Assembly (NCBI GenBank): GCA_964624075.1
Contig: CAZUWH010000010.1
Span: 13,759 to 77,758 of the forward strand
Direction: 5' to 3'
Length of the DNA: 64,000 bases
From: CAZUWH01 sp964624075
GTDB taxonomy: Bacteria; Pseudomonadota; Alphaproteobacteria; Rhodospirillales; Rhodospirillaceae
The notes beneath the pieces are model-generated. The model was given only the letters and a program-made list of their open reading frames with translations, searched no databases and was not told the origin of the DNA. This document shows positions 26,123 through 34,813 of the stretch, in pieces (position 1 is the stretch's first letter; the number at the start of each line of letters is the position of its first letter). Made by a program: the position numbers and the translations under genes.

Positions 26123-28501
26123 TCAGCGCGATATTTCCAGAACTTCTCGTTTTCCAATATGATTGGGACGACTGACCAATCCTTCGGCCTCCATGCGTTC
26201 AACGATGCGAGCCGCACGATTGTAGCCGATCTGCAATTGTCGCTGGATGAAGCTGGTTGAGCATTTGCGTTCGCGCAGAACAATGTTGACTGCCTGCACA
26301 TAAAGATTGTTCTCACCGTCTTTGTCACCCCATTCTGTGCTGGTAGCATCTACCGATACCGCGTCTTCCTCTTCAGTCACACCCACAACATAGGCGGGTT
26401 TGCCTTGTGTCCACAGATATTTGACTACCTGCTCCACCTCTCCGTCAGCAACGAACGGTCCATGCACACGGGTGATCCGTCCGCCTGCAGCCATATAGAG
26501 CATGTCCCCTTGTCCCAGAAGCTGTTCAGCTCCTTGTTCACCTAAAATGGTACGGCTGTCGATCTTGGAGGTGACCTGGAAGCTGATCCGGGTCGGAAAA
26601 TTGGCTTTGATCGTTCCGGTGATGACGTCCACCGAAGGCCGCTGGGTCGCCATGACTAGATGGATCCCGGCTGCGCGCGCCATCTGCGCCAGACGTTGGA
26701 TGGCGGCTTCCACTTCCTTGCCGGCCACCAGCATCAGGTCGGCCATTTCGTCTACGATCACAACGATGAATGGCAACGGATCGAGCGCAAGCGTCTGCTC
26801 CTCGTAGACCGGTTTGCCGGTTTCGGGATCAAAGCCGGTCTGCACCGTACGGTTCAGGGACTGACCAGCCTGGGAGGCCTCCTCGATGCGCTGATTGTAG
26901 CCGGCGATGTTGCGTACACCAAGCTGGGACATGGCCCGATAGCGGTCTTCCATCTCCCGGACCGCCCATTTCAGAGCCAGCACCGCCCTGGCCGGGTCGG
27001 TTACCACGGGTGCCAACAGGTGCGGGATGCCGTCATAGACCGACAGTTCCAGCATCTTGGGGTCGATCATGATCAGACGGCAGTCAGCCGGTCCCTGACG
27101 GTAGAGCAGGGACAGAATCATGGTGTTGATGGCCACCGATTTACCCGAGCCGGTGGTACCTGCAATCAAAAGGTGAGGCATTCGCGCAAGATCGACATAG
27201 ACAGCTGTGCCACCGATATCCCTGCCAAGGGCAAGCACCAATTTGCCGGCGCCGGAATCGAATCCCTCGGCCCCTAGCAGCTCACGCAGGTAAACGGTCT
27301 CCCGCTTGTCGTTGGGCAGTTCGATGCCAATGACATTTTGCCCTGGCACTACGGCAATACGCACGGCAAGGGCGCTCATGGAACGGGCAATGTCGTCGGC
27401 AAGGCCGATGACACGGGACGTTTTGGTGCCGGGCGCAGGCTCAAGCTCGTAAAGGGTTACCACCGGACCGGGCCTGATCTTGACAATGCGTCCCTGCACG
27501 CCGAAGTCGCTCAGCACGGCCTCCAGAACACGGGCATTCTGGACCAGACTCTCCTCGCTGAGCCGGATCACCTGCCCAGACGGCAAAGTCAGCAACTGGA
27601 CGGAGGGCGGCTGATAGGGAACGTCGGGGGCAACGACATCGCCATGGCGCATGCCAGCCACTGTGCGGGGGGGCGTTGGGATACGTCCCCAGGGTGCCTC
27701 GTGCGCCTCTTTCCACATGTGGCCCGTCTCTGCCGCTGCGGGACCGTCCGGAGATGACAGAACAGCCCCCTCCTCGATCATGAGCCCAGTCCGGGCTGCC
27801 ATCAGAGAATTACGGGCGTGATGGGGATGCGGAACGTCTCTTTCCCCTGGCGCAGCATGCCGTGTGACCATCCTCCCGATCCACCACCCCCCCTCTGCCA
27901 GCTGCCGGAGCACGATCCACCATTCCGACCAGGCAATGCCCAGGGAAAACAGAAACAGTACCACGCCCACGCCCGTGGCCAGCACTGCCATGATCCAGCG
28001 CCAGTCGTGGCCCAAACTTGCTGTGCATAACACATCACCAATCCAGTTGAGGAGAAGACCGCCGGCGAAACCACCAGGCCGGGCCGTGAAAGGCCAGAAC
28101 AATGACCGCGGGAGAACGTCAAGTCCTACTGCCACCAGCAGGGCGGCAAGCGGTGTCATCAGTAGCCGAAGCCACAGGAATGGCATCGTCTGGGCCGCCG
28201 TGAAACGGGTCCCCCAGACCACCAGGCACAGTACCGGCAGGACGGCCGCAAACCCCAACGTTTGCAGGAATAGATCAGCAATGATAGCCCCCCACATCCC
28301 AAGGGCATTGCTCCCCGGCGCGTTGGTCGCCGTGTTCCAGGACGGATCCTCGGGACGATAGCTCGCCAGCGCCATCGCCAGCAGCAACCCGCTGACCACC
28401 AGTCCCAGACCAGACAGACGCAACCCCAGCCGCTCCAGGGAGCGCGTTACCCCTTCAGGCAGGAAAGCCTTGCGCAGACTGCGCCTGCTCAAAGTTGCCA
28501 T
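26123..28501 (-). CDS. ftsK: DNA translocase FtsK
   Basis: FtsK sits at the division septum and pumps chromosome ends so that the terminus can be resolved. The 792-residue product has four or five N-terminal membrane helices (residues 25-190), a Pro-rich linker, then the motor with Walker A GTTGSGKSVAINTMIL and Walker B FIVVIVDEMADLMLVAG. The C-terminal gamma winged helix, which reads KOPS sequences, is NRAARIVERMEAEGLVSRPN. Length is typical for alphaproteobacteria, which lack the very long linker of E. coli. The ATG at 28501 has AGGA eight bases upstream. It follows the aminotransferase gene after 55 bases. Confidence 0.96.
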   Translation of the reverse strand: MATLSRRSLRKAFLPEGVTRSLERLGLRLSGLGLVVSGLLLAMALASYRPEDPSWNTATNAPGSNALGMWGAIIADLFLQTLGFAAVLPVLCLVVWGTRFTAAQTMPFLWLRLLMTPLAALLVAVGLDVLPRSLFWPFTARPGGFAGGLLLNWIGDVLCTASLGHDWRWIMAVLATGVGVVLFLFSLGIAWSEWWIVLRQLAEGGWWIGRMVTRHAAPGERDVPHPHHARNSLMAARTGLMIEEGAVLSSPDGPAAAETGHMWKEAHEAPWGRIPTPPRTVAGMRHGDVVAPDVPYQPPSVQLLTLPSGQVIRLSEESLVQNARVLEAVLSDFGVQGRIVKIRPGPVVTLYELEPAPGTKTSRVIGLADDIARSMSALAVRIAVVPGQNVIGIELPNDKRETVYLRELLGAEGFDSGAGKLVLALGRDIGGTAVYVDLARMPHLLIAGTTGSGKSVAINTMILSLLYRQGPADCRLIMIDPKMLELSVYDGIPHLLAPVVTDPARAVLALKWAVREMEDRYRAMSQLGVRNIAGYNQRIEEASQAGQSLNRTVQTGFDPETGKPVYEEQTLALDPLPFIVVIVDEMADLMLVAGKEVEAAIQRLAQMARAAGIHLVMATQRPSVDVITGTIKANFPTRISFQVTSKIDSRTILGEQGAEQLLGQGDMLYMAAGGRITRVHGPFVADGEVEQVVKYLWTQGKPAYVVGVTEEEDAVSVDATSTEWGDKDGENNLYVQAVNIVLRERKCSTSFIQRQLQIGYNRAARIVERMEAEGLVSRPNHIGKREVLEISR

Positions 28502-28556
28502 CCTTGACCATCCTGTTCAATGTCCGGGTTTTCCTCGTGGAGGGGTCTCACACCCT

Positions 28557-29759
28557 TCACGGACTCAAGATATTGCACAAACGCTCCAGTGCCCAGGTCG
28601 TAGTCTCAAGGTCGTGGACCAGAGCCACGCGGATGTAGCTGCGGCCAGGGTTAACCCCGTCCTGATCGGGCCGGGCCAGATAGGCACCCGGCAGAACCCA
28701 GATGCCCGCCTGCTGGAACAGGGCACGGGCTGCCGTTTCACCGTCGCCGACCTTAAGCCATAGGAAGAACGTACCCGGCGGACGGCCGAACCCGAACCGG
28801 CCGTTCAGAGTGTGCATGGCCGCATCCATCTTGTCGCGGTACAGGGTGCGGTTCTCTACCACGTGGACCTCATCCTGCCACAGGGCCGTCGCAGCAGTCA
28901 TCACCGGCAGCGGCGTGGCGGCCCCTCCGTAAGCGCGCAGGCGGGCAAAGGCGGCGATGATGTCGGGGTCGCCGGCAACGAATCCAGAGCGCAGTCCCGG
29001 GACACTGGAACGTTTCGACAGCGAATGAAACACCACCACATTGGTCAAATCCCCCCCCAGCGCAGCGCACGCTTGCAGGGCGCCGGGAGGCGGTTCGGAA
29101 TCATAAATCTCACTGTAACATTCGTCCACCGCTACCACAAAGTTGTAGCGCCGGGCTAGGGTGATGATCCGTATCAGGTATTCAAGACTCGCTATCGATC
29201 CTTGCGGATTGGCCGGTGTACAGAGGAAGGCCAGTGCCGTCCGGTTGAGTATGGAGGGATCACAGGAGGGATGTTGCAGGCTTTCTGGATCGAACCTGTT
29301 GAAATCTGGCAAAAAACCGGTACGCCGGTCGGCCAGGACATAAACGGGTTCGGCTCCTGCCATCACTGCGGCGCCGACATAGACCTGATAGAAGGGATTG
29401 GGAATCAGTACCGCTGTGCGTCCTCCGGTCTTACGTCGCGGCACCACCAGATGGGCAATCAGGTAGAGCGCTTCCCGCGTGCCGGCCACCGGTAGGACGT
29501 GACGATCAGGGTCGAGAAGGGTGTCCGGCAAGTCGAACCGATGGACGAGCCAATCGGCCACGGCGACGCGAAACGCCGGTGTGCCGTTCATGGGCGGATA
29601 GCGGCCCCACAATGCCGAATTCACATCCAGAATTTCGCGGAGGAAAAAGGGCGGCGGATGCTGGGGTTCGCCAATCGACATGATGACCGGCTTGCCGGAC
29701 GGAGGGGTGATCCCGTCGAGAAGAACCCGCAGCCGCTCGAACGGATAATCGGTCAGCAT
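28557..29759 (-). CDS. Class I/II aminotransferase, DapC-like
   Basis: The 400-residue PLP enzyme is closest in pattern to N-succinyldiaminopimelate aminotransferase (DapC), which acts in lysine and peptidoglycan precursor synthesis. Visible blocks are SIGEPQHPPP, GRYPPMNGTPAFR, PNPFYQVYVG, DECYSEIYD (Asp for the pyridine nitrogen), SLSKRSSVPGLRSGF (Schiff-base Lys) and RVALVH (substrate Arg). Its place beside ftsK is common for dapC in this group. ATG 29759 gives the family N-terminus LTDYPFERL; a GTG at 29783 is also in frame, and neither has a strong ribosome site. The substrate is inferred. Confidence 0.85.
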   Translation of the reverse strand: MLTDYPFERLRVLLDGITPPSGKPVIMSIGEPQHPPPFFLREILDVNSALWGRYPPMNGTPAFRVAVADWLVHRFDLPDTLLDPDRHVLPVAGTREALYLIAHLVVPRRKTGGRTAVLIPNPFYQVYVGAAVMAGAEPVYVLADRRTGFLPDFNRFDPESLQHPSCDPSILNRTALAFLCTPANPQGSIASLEYLIRIITLARRYNFVVAVDECYSEIYDSEPPPGALQACAALGGDLTNVVVFHSLSKRSSVPGLRSGFVAGDPDIIAAFARLRAYGGAATPLPVMTAATALWQDEVHVVENRTLYRDKMDAAMHTLNGRFGFGRPPGTFFLWLKVGDGETAARALFQQAGIWVLPGAYLARPDQDGVNPGRSYIRVALVHDLETTTWALERLCNILSP

Positions 29760-30016
29760 AACGAAACGTTCGTTGTAGATCACGGTGTGGACACCCTGTC
29801 TCGCGATACTTCAGAACATGACGATCGCCGCGGTTTCTGCCGTCAACGCCTCGCTTTCTCCGCAAGCATGATACAGGACAGGCACGGTCGAAAAAACTGT
29901 GTCGAACGACCATGCTACGGTGAACGCCGATGCCAGGCCGGCAGCGGGTTTGATACGATATGCTCGAACGTAAATCCTGATTGACGCGCAAGAGTCCACC
30001 ACGACGGGACAACGGT

Positions 30017-30913
30017 TCACGCCTGCTGCGCTTCAATGATGCTGCGACGGATTGCCCGGGTACGGGCGAACAAATCCTCAAGCTTGCTGCCCTCACCCCA
30101 CCGGATGGCACGTTGCAAGGCCGTCAGATCCTCGGTGAAACGTTGCAGCACGTCCAGCACGGCGTCCTGGTTGTTCAAGAAAATATCCCGCCACATGACA
30201 GGGTCGGAGGCGGCAATGCGGGTAAAGTCTCGGAAACCGCTGGCCGAATACTTGATGACTTCGTGCTGCAAGTGTGCCTCAAGATCAGTGGCGGTGCCGA
30301 CGATGGTATAGGCAATCAAGTGCGGCAGATGCGAGGTGATGGCCAGCACCCGATCATGATGGGTCGGATCCATGAGATCAACCTTTGCCCCACAGGCTTC
30401 CCACAGGGCCCGCACCCGGTCCACCGCCGTGGGCTCGGTGCCGGGCAGCGGAGTCAGGATGGCCCAGCGCCCCGCGAACATCTCGGCAAGGCCGGCCTCC
30501 GGACCGGAATGTTCGGTACCGGCAATGGGGTGGCCAGGCACGAAATGCACATGGGCTGGCAAGTGAGGCGCCACGTCACGGATCACTGCCTCTTTCACCG
30601 ATCCCACGTCGGTCACGATGGCCCCCGGCCGGAGATAGGGCGCCATGGCCTGGGCCAGGGCGCCATAGGCACCAACTGGCGTGCCGAGCATGATGAGATC
30701 GGCACCTGTAACGGCCTCGGCCACATCGGCGGTCACGGCATCGACCAGATTCAGACGCAAGGCTGCCGCGCGCGTGTCTGCCCTGCGGGCGCAGGCCGCC
30801 GTGCGTACGGCTAGCCGGTCGCGCCGCACCACCCGTGCCACCGACGAACTGATCAGACCGATGCCAATAAAGGCGATGCACTCGAACAAAGGCACCGAAC
30901 ACGAGGCTGTCAT
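30017..30913 (-). CDS. Prephenate/arogenate dehydrogenase family protein
   Basis: This 298-residue enzyme (TyrA/TyrC family) oxidatively decarboxylates prephenate or arogenate in tyrosine synthesis. It has an N-terminal Rossmann fold starting FIGIGLISSSVARVV, where the usual GxGxxG ends in Ser, then GTPVGAY, DVGSVKEAV and the catalytic HPIAGTEHSGPEAG. A helical C-terminal dimerisation domain with FRDFTRIAASDPVMW follows. The start ATG at 30913 overlaps the hisC stop by one base (TAATG), so the genes are coupled, an arrangement typical of alphaproteobacterial hisC-tyrC pairs in which HisC also transaminates aromatic precursors. The third-Gly change deserves notice but Ser or Ala occurs there in some dehydrogenases. 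Confidence 0.92.
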   Translation of the reverse strand: MTASCSVPLFECIAFIGIGLISSSVARVVRRDRLAVRTAACARRADTRAAALRLNLVDAVTADVAEAVTGADLIMLGTPVGAYGALAQAMAPYLRPGAIVTDVGSVKEAVIRDVAPHLPAHVHFVPGHPIAGTEHSGPEAGLAEMFAGRWAILTPLPGTEPTAVDRVRALWEACGAKVDLMDPTHHDRVLAITSHLPHLIAYTIVGTATDLEAHLQHEVIKYSASGFRDFTRIAASDPVMWRDIFLNNQDAVLDVLQRFTEDLTALQRAIRWGEGSKLEDLFARTRAIRRSIIEAQQA

Positions 30914-32016
30914 TACGCCGCATCCTTCTGCGTCATGAAGAGCGTCAGGGTCTCGACCGCTGCCCGCATGTCGGTATCGCGACCGATGGACAGACGCAGT
31001 GAATGGGCCAAGCCATAACTGTCCATACGGCGGGCGATCAGGCCATGGCGACGCAAGAAGGTATCCGCTGCGATCGAATCCCGTCCCCTTTCGTCCGGAA
31101 AACGGACCAGAACGAAATTGGCGACACTGTCGGTCAGCGCCAGGCCAAGCGCAGTCAGCTTTTCCGTGAGCCAGAATCGCCATGTCGTATTATGAACACG
31201 GACCAATTCGGTGTAGGATCTGTCTTCGATAGCGGCAATGCCGGTCACTTGTGCCGGGGTGGAGATGTTGAACGGTCCACGGATGCGGTTCAGGGCATCA
31301 ATCACCGTGGCTGGACCGTAGGCCCACCCCAGTCGCAGAGCCGACAGGCCATGAATCTTTGAAAAAGTGCGTGTCATCACCGTGCTGGTACCGACCTCAA
31401 CCAACTCGGTGCCAGCGGCATAGTCCGAACGGTCCACGTATTCGGCATAGGCGGCATCGATCACTAGCAACACGGACTCCGGCAGGGCACGATGCAGACG
31501 GGCCATTTCCGTAGCCGGCACATAGGTCCCGGTCGGGTTGTTGGGGTTGGCCAGGTAGACGATCCTGGTGCGGGGTGTGACGCTGGCCAGAATAGCATCG
31601 ATGTCGGTGCGCAGACCGACCTCTGGCGCCACCACGGGCGTTGCGCCCGTGGCATGGGCGATGATGGGGTAAAGCAGAAAGCCGTACTGGCTGTAAATGA
31701 TTTCGTCCCCTGGCCCAGCGTAGGCGTGACCCAGCAGGCTCAGGAGTTCATCCGACCCGCAACCGCAAACAATGCGGGTCGGGTCGAGACCGTAACGGCT
31801 GCCGATGGCGTGGCGCAGGGCCACGGCGTGACCATCGGGATAGCGGTGCAGACTGTCGGCGGCGGCCCGGTAGGCCGCGCTGGCACGCGGGCTTGGCCCC
31901 AGCGGATTTTCGTTGGACGACAATTTGACGACCGTCTCAACACCAGGAAGAACCGCCTCTCCTCCCACATAGGAGGAAATCTTCAGGATGCCGGGGCGGG
32001 GGGTTGGTTCAGGCAT
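30913..32016 (-). CDS. hisC: Histidinol-phosphate aminotransferase
   Basis: The 367-residue PLP enzyme works in histidine synthesis and, in this gene context, probably also on phenylpyruvate or prephenate. Motifs are LSSNENPLGPSPRA, GCGSDELL, LANPNNPTGT, DAAYAEYVD and TRTFSKIHGLSALRLGWAYG with the Schiff-base Lys, plus RLSIGRDTDM near the end. ATG 32016 has GAGG nine bases upstream; the frame stays open to 32127 but the added residues have no family match. The following dehydrogenase gene overlaps by one base. Upstream lies a repeat-rich gap and then the nif remnants, so the promoter should be within 32017-32290. Confidence 0.95.
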   Translation of the reverse strand: MPEPTPRPGILKISSYVGGEAVLPGVETVVKLSSNENPLGPSPRASAAYRAAADSLHRYPDGHAVALRHAIGSRYGLDPTRIVCGCGSDELLSLLGHAYAGPGDEIIYSQYGFLLYPIIAHATGATPVVAPEVGLRTDIDAILASVTPRTRIVYLANPNNPTGTYVPATEMARLHRALPESVLLVIDAAYAEYVDRSDYAAGTELVEVGTSTVMTRTFSKIHGLSALRLGWAYGPATVIDALNRIRGPFNISTPAQVTGIAAIEDRSYTELVRVHNTTWRFWLTEKLTALGLALTDSVANFVLVRFPDERGRDSIAADTFLRRHGLIARRMDSYGLAHSLRLSIGRDTDMRAAVETLTLFMTQKDAA

Positions 32017-32554
32017 GGTGACGTGCCTCGTCGGCTGAATCGAATCGCGAAGTGGTCGGGAGGTATTCTGATCGGGCCTCTCGGTATGCGCCTTGCTCCC
32101 GGATGTCAAGGCCGGCGTGTAGGACACACAGAACCATCGCCCCCAGAGGCAGCCCCCGGTCGCTTACCGGTCGGAAACCGGCGTTCCCGGCTGCCCGAAG
32201 ATTCTCTCCCTGCCACAGATATTCCAGGAAACGCAATTGCGTCGCACTTTGATTGCGAACGGTTGTAACAGCGCACTGCAAGCAGAAGATCTCAGTATGG
32301 AATTTATTCCAAGTCGCCTTAGCAGGCTCCTCCCTCCCCCCCCCTAAACCCTTCCAAGGGGGAGGGGGGTGCCGGGAGGCCCCTTCTGCAAATCAGTGTC
32401 GTTCCCATAATGAGAATCACTGCTCGACTCTTCACTTTATTGTCCGTCTTTCTTTCTGCCGGAGTCGACCCTTCCGTCAGGGTATTGGATGGACATCTCT
32501 CATGACCGTCATACCCGCGCAAACGGGCATCCATGACATGCGGCTGAACATGAA
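32017..32554. other. Intergenic region between hisC and nifW, with repeats
   Basis: Contains a full family A copy (32293-32425) and a family B copy (32505-32590) that runs into nifW. A minus-strand frame overlapping the hisC start (32009-32281, 90 codons) has protein-like composition but no recognisable motif; it may be the decayed end of a gene formerly upstream of hisC. Confidence 0.55.
32293..32425. repeat. Dispersed repeat family A, fullest copy
   Basis: Contains the head TCAGTATGGAATTTATTCC with AAGTCGC, AGCAGGCTCC, a C-rich/G-rich hairpin core, TTCTGCAAATCAGTGTC and TTCCCATAATGAGAATC. All parts are shared with the copies at 4961-5055 and 18133-18236, each of which lacks some of them. 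Confidence 0.85.
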
Positions 32555-32590
32555 TTACTTCCCTCGCCTGCGCGAGGACAAGCTTGCGTG
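32505..32590. repeat. Dispersed repeat family B, fused to nifW
   Basis: Contains CCGTCATACCCGCGCAAACG, GGGCATCCATGACATGCGGC, and CCTCGCCTGCGCGAGGACAA. The same CATCCATGACATGCGGCTGA string is in the copy at 55621-55700. Its right end supplies the last codons of the truncated nifW frame. Confidence 0.85.
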
Positions 32591-32719
32591 GGCCTTCGCC
32601 GCGCCGAAACGCTTGAGAATGTGTAGGCGATAAACGTCGACCACACGCTGGTCGAACAGAATCGCAAAGAAGGTTAGGAATTCCTCGGCTGTGGACAGAC
32701 GGATCATCAGGTCGTGCAT
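32555..32719 (-). pseudogene. nifW: NifW, C-terminal half replaced by a repeat
   Basis: NifW is thought to protect or help mature the MoFe nitrogenase in air. The frame from ATG 32719, with GGAGGA seven bases upstream, gives a good family N-terminus: LSTAEEFLTFFAILFDQRVV, then DVYRLHILKRFG. NifW proteins are normally 100 or more residues, but this one ends after 54. The last eight or so residues (SSRRRGK) are encoded by a family B repeat that also occurs elsewhere in the window. The conserved second half is absent. Start and ribosome site are perfect, so the loss looks recent. Confidence 0.75.
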
Positions 32720-32734
32720 GCAATCGTCCTCCGG

Positions 32735-33678
32735 TTGGAAATTGATGGGTCATCCAAGCGTAAAAGCGGCGCAGATCATCGGATGTCGGCGGGCACTTGG
32801 CCATGATCGCGAAGCGGCGGACACGTGCCAGAATGGCTTGTCCTTATGCCGGCGCTACCGTGAGACCGAGATCCATGCAGACTTTCAGCACCGCGGTGAG
32901 TCCAGAATGCTTACCCCGCACCAGGTGGTGATGGCGGCCTAATTTGGTCGGATCGAGGAACCGATAGTTGCACTTGTCCTTGAGCAGGTCATGCACGCAG
33001 ATACCGCTTTCGTGCGTGAACACGGCAGCGCCTACGACGCTCTTCGCCGCCGGCACGGGACGTCCAGAGGCGCACGCAACCAGCTCGGAGACCAACGACA
33101 GATGCCAGAAGTCAATCCCTGTTGAATACACGTATAGAGTGCTAATAGCGACCACGACTTCTTCAAGAGGAGCATTGCCGGCCCGTTCGCCCAGACCGTT
33201 GACGGTCGTGCTGACGTAACTGGCCCCGCCCCGCACAGCGGCGGGTACGTTCACCGTTGCCAGTCCCAGATCATCGTGGGCATGGATCTCCAGTTCCATT
33301 CCGGTTACGGCGCGCAGGGTGTGGAACGTCGCCTGTGTCGCAGATGGATCCATGAGCCCAAGGGTATCGGCGAAACGGAACTACCTGGCGCCATTCTGTG
33401 CCATGACGTCAACCGCGCGCAAAAGAAAATCAGGATCGGCGCGGAAAGAGTCCTCGCCACCGACTGCAACCTCCAGACCCGCTGGCCCGGGCCAGCCTGG
33501 ACCACGGCGCGAATCCCCTCCTGTTCCTCCGCTCCCATGGCCGGAATACCCACTTCCAGTTCCGGGACGCCTGCGGCGTCGAGCGCACGGGCGATTGCCA
33601 CTTTTTCGGTGACGGTGTGAAGGCGACCCTAGCCGTCTGCTCGCTATCGCGCAATGTGGTGTCGTCGATGATGACTAT
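32735..33678 (-). pseudogene. nifV: Homocitrate synthase NifV, frameshifted
   Basis: NifV makes homocitrate, the organic acid of FeMo-cofactor. Pieces in several frames give the full order: VIIDDTTLRDSEQTARVAF, then AIARALDAAGVPELEVGIPA, AEEQEGIRAVVQAG, GLMDPSATQ, EIHAHDDLGLATVN (metal-binding His-x-His), GERAGNAPLEEVV, HESGICVHDLL and GKHSGLTAV. Defects include a one-base shift near 33620, shifts near 33490-33360 and an in-frame TAA at about 32844, after which RVRRFAIMAKCPPTSDDLRR still follows. The expected start codon at 33678 reads ATA. It overlaps the 3' end of nifQ. Confidence 0.85.
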
Positions 33679-34288
33679 ATGGCACCTCGCGGCCTGTTGC
33701 GGGGCCGAACAACCCGGACAGAACGATCAAGGGCAATTCATCACCGAAACAGAGGGAAAAGTCGTCACACGCCTCGCAAACGGGGGATTTGCACACTAGC
33801 ACATCCTCCTGAAGACAAAGCTGCCGGTAGAAGAATTTCTTCCACTTCATGCTGCCGGCATTCTTCGTTGCAAGAGGGTGGAAGTGACGTTCGAGGAGAG
33901 CAGAAACGTCGGACCGGTTCGACAGGCCCATGTCCTGCCACAAGTGGTTCATGCCCAGACTGCGACGGGCAATGACATGGCTGAGCCATTCCTCCTGGAC
34001 TGTGCCCATGCTGCGGTGGTCTAGCAAAAAGCGACGCAGATCAGGTTCTTCCAGGGCATCGACACCAGGACTGGCATTAGGGGGCAGGTCATCGAGCAAG
34101 GCCACGGCATGGGAGAAATGGCAGGCTAGCATCTCTTCCAGGGTGGAACGGGCAAGCCCCAGCCCCTCGGTAAGAGGACGCGGCTCCGCAGCTGCCACGG
34201 CCAGGGTGCAGGCAAACACATACCCATCAAACGGATCACCGACCGCTCTTGCCATCAGCCACCGGTAGATCATAGAACGCTCCGGCAT
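33644..34288 (-). CDS. nifQ: NifQ, molybdenum-supply protein
   Basis: NifQ is an iron-sulfur protein that carries molybdenum to the FeMo-cofactor assembly site. The 214-residue frame is open throughout. It has the family's C-terminal metal motif C-x4-C-x2-C-x5-C (CKSPVCEACDDFSLC), preceded by KWKKFFYRQLCLQED. Upstream helices include FDGYVFACTLA, LPPNASPGVDALEEPDLRRF and LGMNHLWQDMGL. The C-terminus runs past the usual end into the start of nifV. Start at ATG 34288. This is one of two nif genes in the cluster with an intact frame, although its partners are broken. Confidence 0.9.
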   Translation of the reverse strand: MPERSMIYRWLMARAVGDPFDGYVFACTLAVAAAEPRPLTEGLGLARSTLEEMLACHFSHAVALLDDLPPNASPGVDALEEPDLRRFLLDHRSMGTVQEEWLSHVIARRSLGMNHLWQDMGLSNRSDVSALLERHFHPLATKNAGSMKWKKFFYRQLCLQEDVLVCKSPVCEACDDFSLCFGDELPLIVLSGLFGPATGREVPYSHHRRHHIAR

Positions 34289-34317
34289 GATGACCCTCCT
34301 TCATCGTTCTCCCACCG

Positions 34318-34545
34318 TCAGGCGGACATGGCCACGAAGCCGTGGGTCTGGCAACTCTTGCCGCAGATGCAGGCACCGGCATGGGTTATGACCATCACTC
34401 TACGTGTAGAGGGTCGTATCATCTTCCTCATCCTCTTAAACGTGTATAAGTTCGCCTTCGTCATCGACACCCATCAGAGTTATGACGCTGCGACCGCGAA
34501 ACAGCGACTGCAACCAATGCATTTATCTCCATCAATGTCTAGAAG
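34318..34545 (-). pseudogene. fdxB: Nif-specific ferredoxin III (FdxB) remnant
   Basis: On the minus strand, DIDGDKCIGCSRCFAVAA matches the first [4Fe-4S] half of FdxB-type ferredoxins. After a stop and a frame change the second half reads RRVMVITHAGACICGKSCQTH. In intact FdxB the second site is C-I-G-C-x-A-C-x3-C; here the middle of that motif is missing, so two of the four Cys are lost. The 5' end fades into AT-rich DNA above 34545. FdxB donates electrons for cofactor synthesis. Its place between the CCE_0567-family gene and nifQ matches Azospirillum-type clusters. Confidence 0.75.
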
Positions 34546-34678
34546 ACATTATAGCTCAAATTTAGTTCTATTACGCGTAATATGTAATATTACGTTCATT
34601 TATAAATGTAATGTTCCTCTAGATAATTCTTTGTAAGTGTGTCTAATGCTGTCAGATCTCTAAAAAGAAATTAGTTTC

Positions 34679-34810
34679 CTAGACAACATCCATGATCAGC
34701 TCACAGCAGACCTGGATGTTATCTGATAGGTTGTACAGATCCATTTTCAGCTTGGTAGCGCGGGCGTTGAGTTTCTTTAGCTGTTCCTTCAGATCTTCTG
34801 TTCCGGTCAT
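34679..34810 (-). pseudogene. CCE_0567-family nif-associated small protein, truncated
   Basis: The 43-residue frame from ATG 34810 reads MTGTEDLKEQLKKLNARATK then LKMDLYNLSDNI, which matches the helical hairpin start of the CCE_0567/DUF683 (Rop-like) family that regularly follows the NifX-associated gene. Family members are about 65-75 residues long. Here a TAG ends the frame after MDVV and no continuation is seen in the AT-rich DNA below, so the second helix is lost. It lies three bases after the DUF269 gene. Confidence 0.65.
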
Positions 34811-34813
34811 GAC

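Noticed and set aside
32009..32281. A 90-codon minus-strand frame overlapping the hisC start
   Set aside because: Protein-like in places (possible remnant), but no motif or ribosome site, so not listed as a gene.
34290..34440. TGGCA...TTGC strings as a sigma-54 (-24/-12) nif promoter
   Set aside because: The spacing between the GG and GC elements is too short, and the string lies inside the fdxB remnant on the wrong strand.
34679..34810. A complete, functional 43-residue small nif protein
   Set aside because: The family has a second helix and about 65-75 residues; this frame stops after the first helix.
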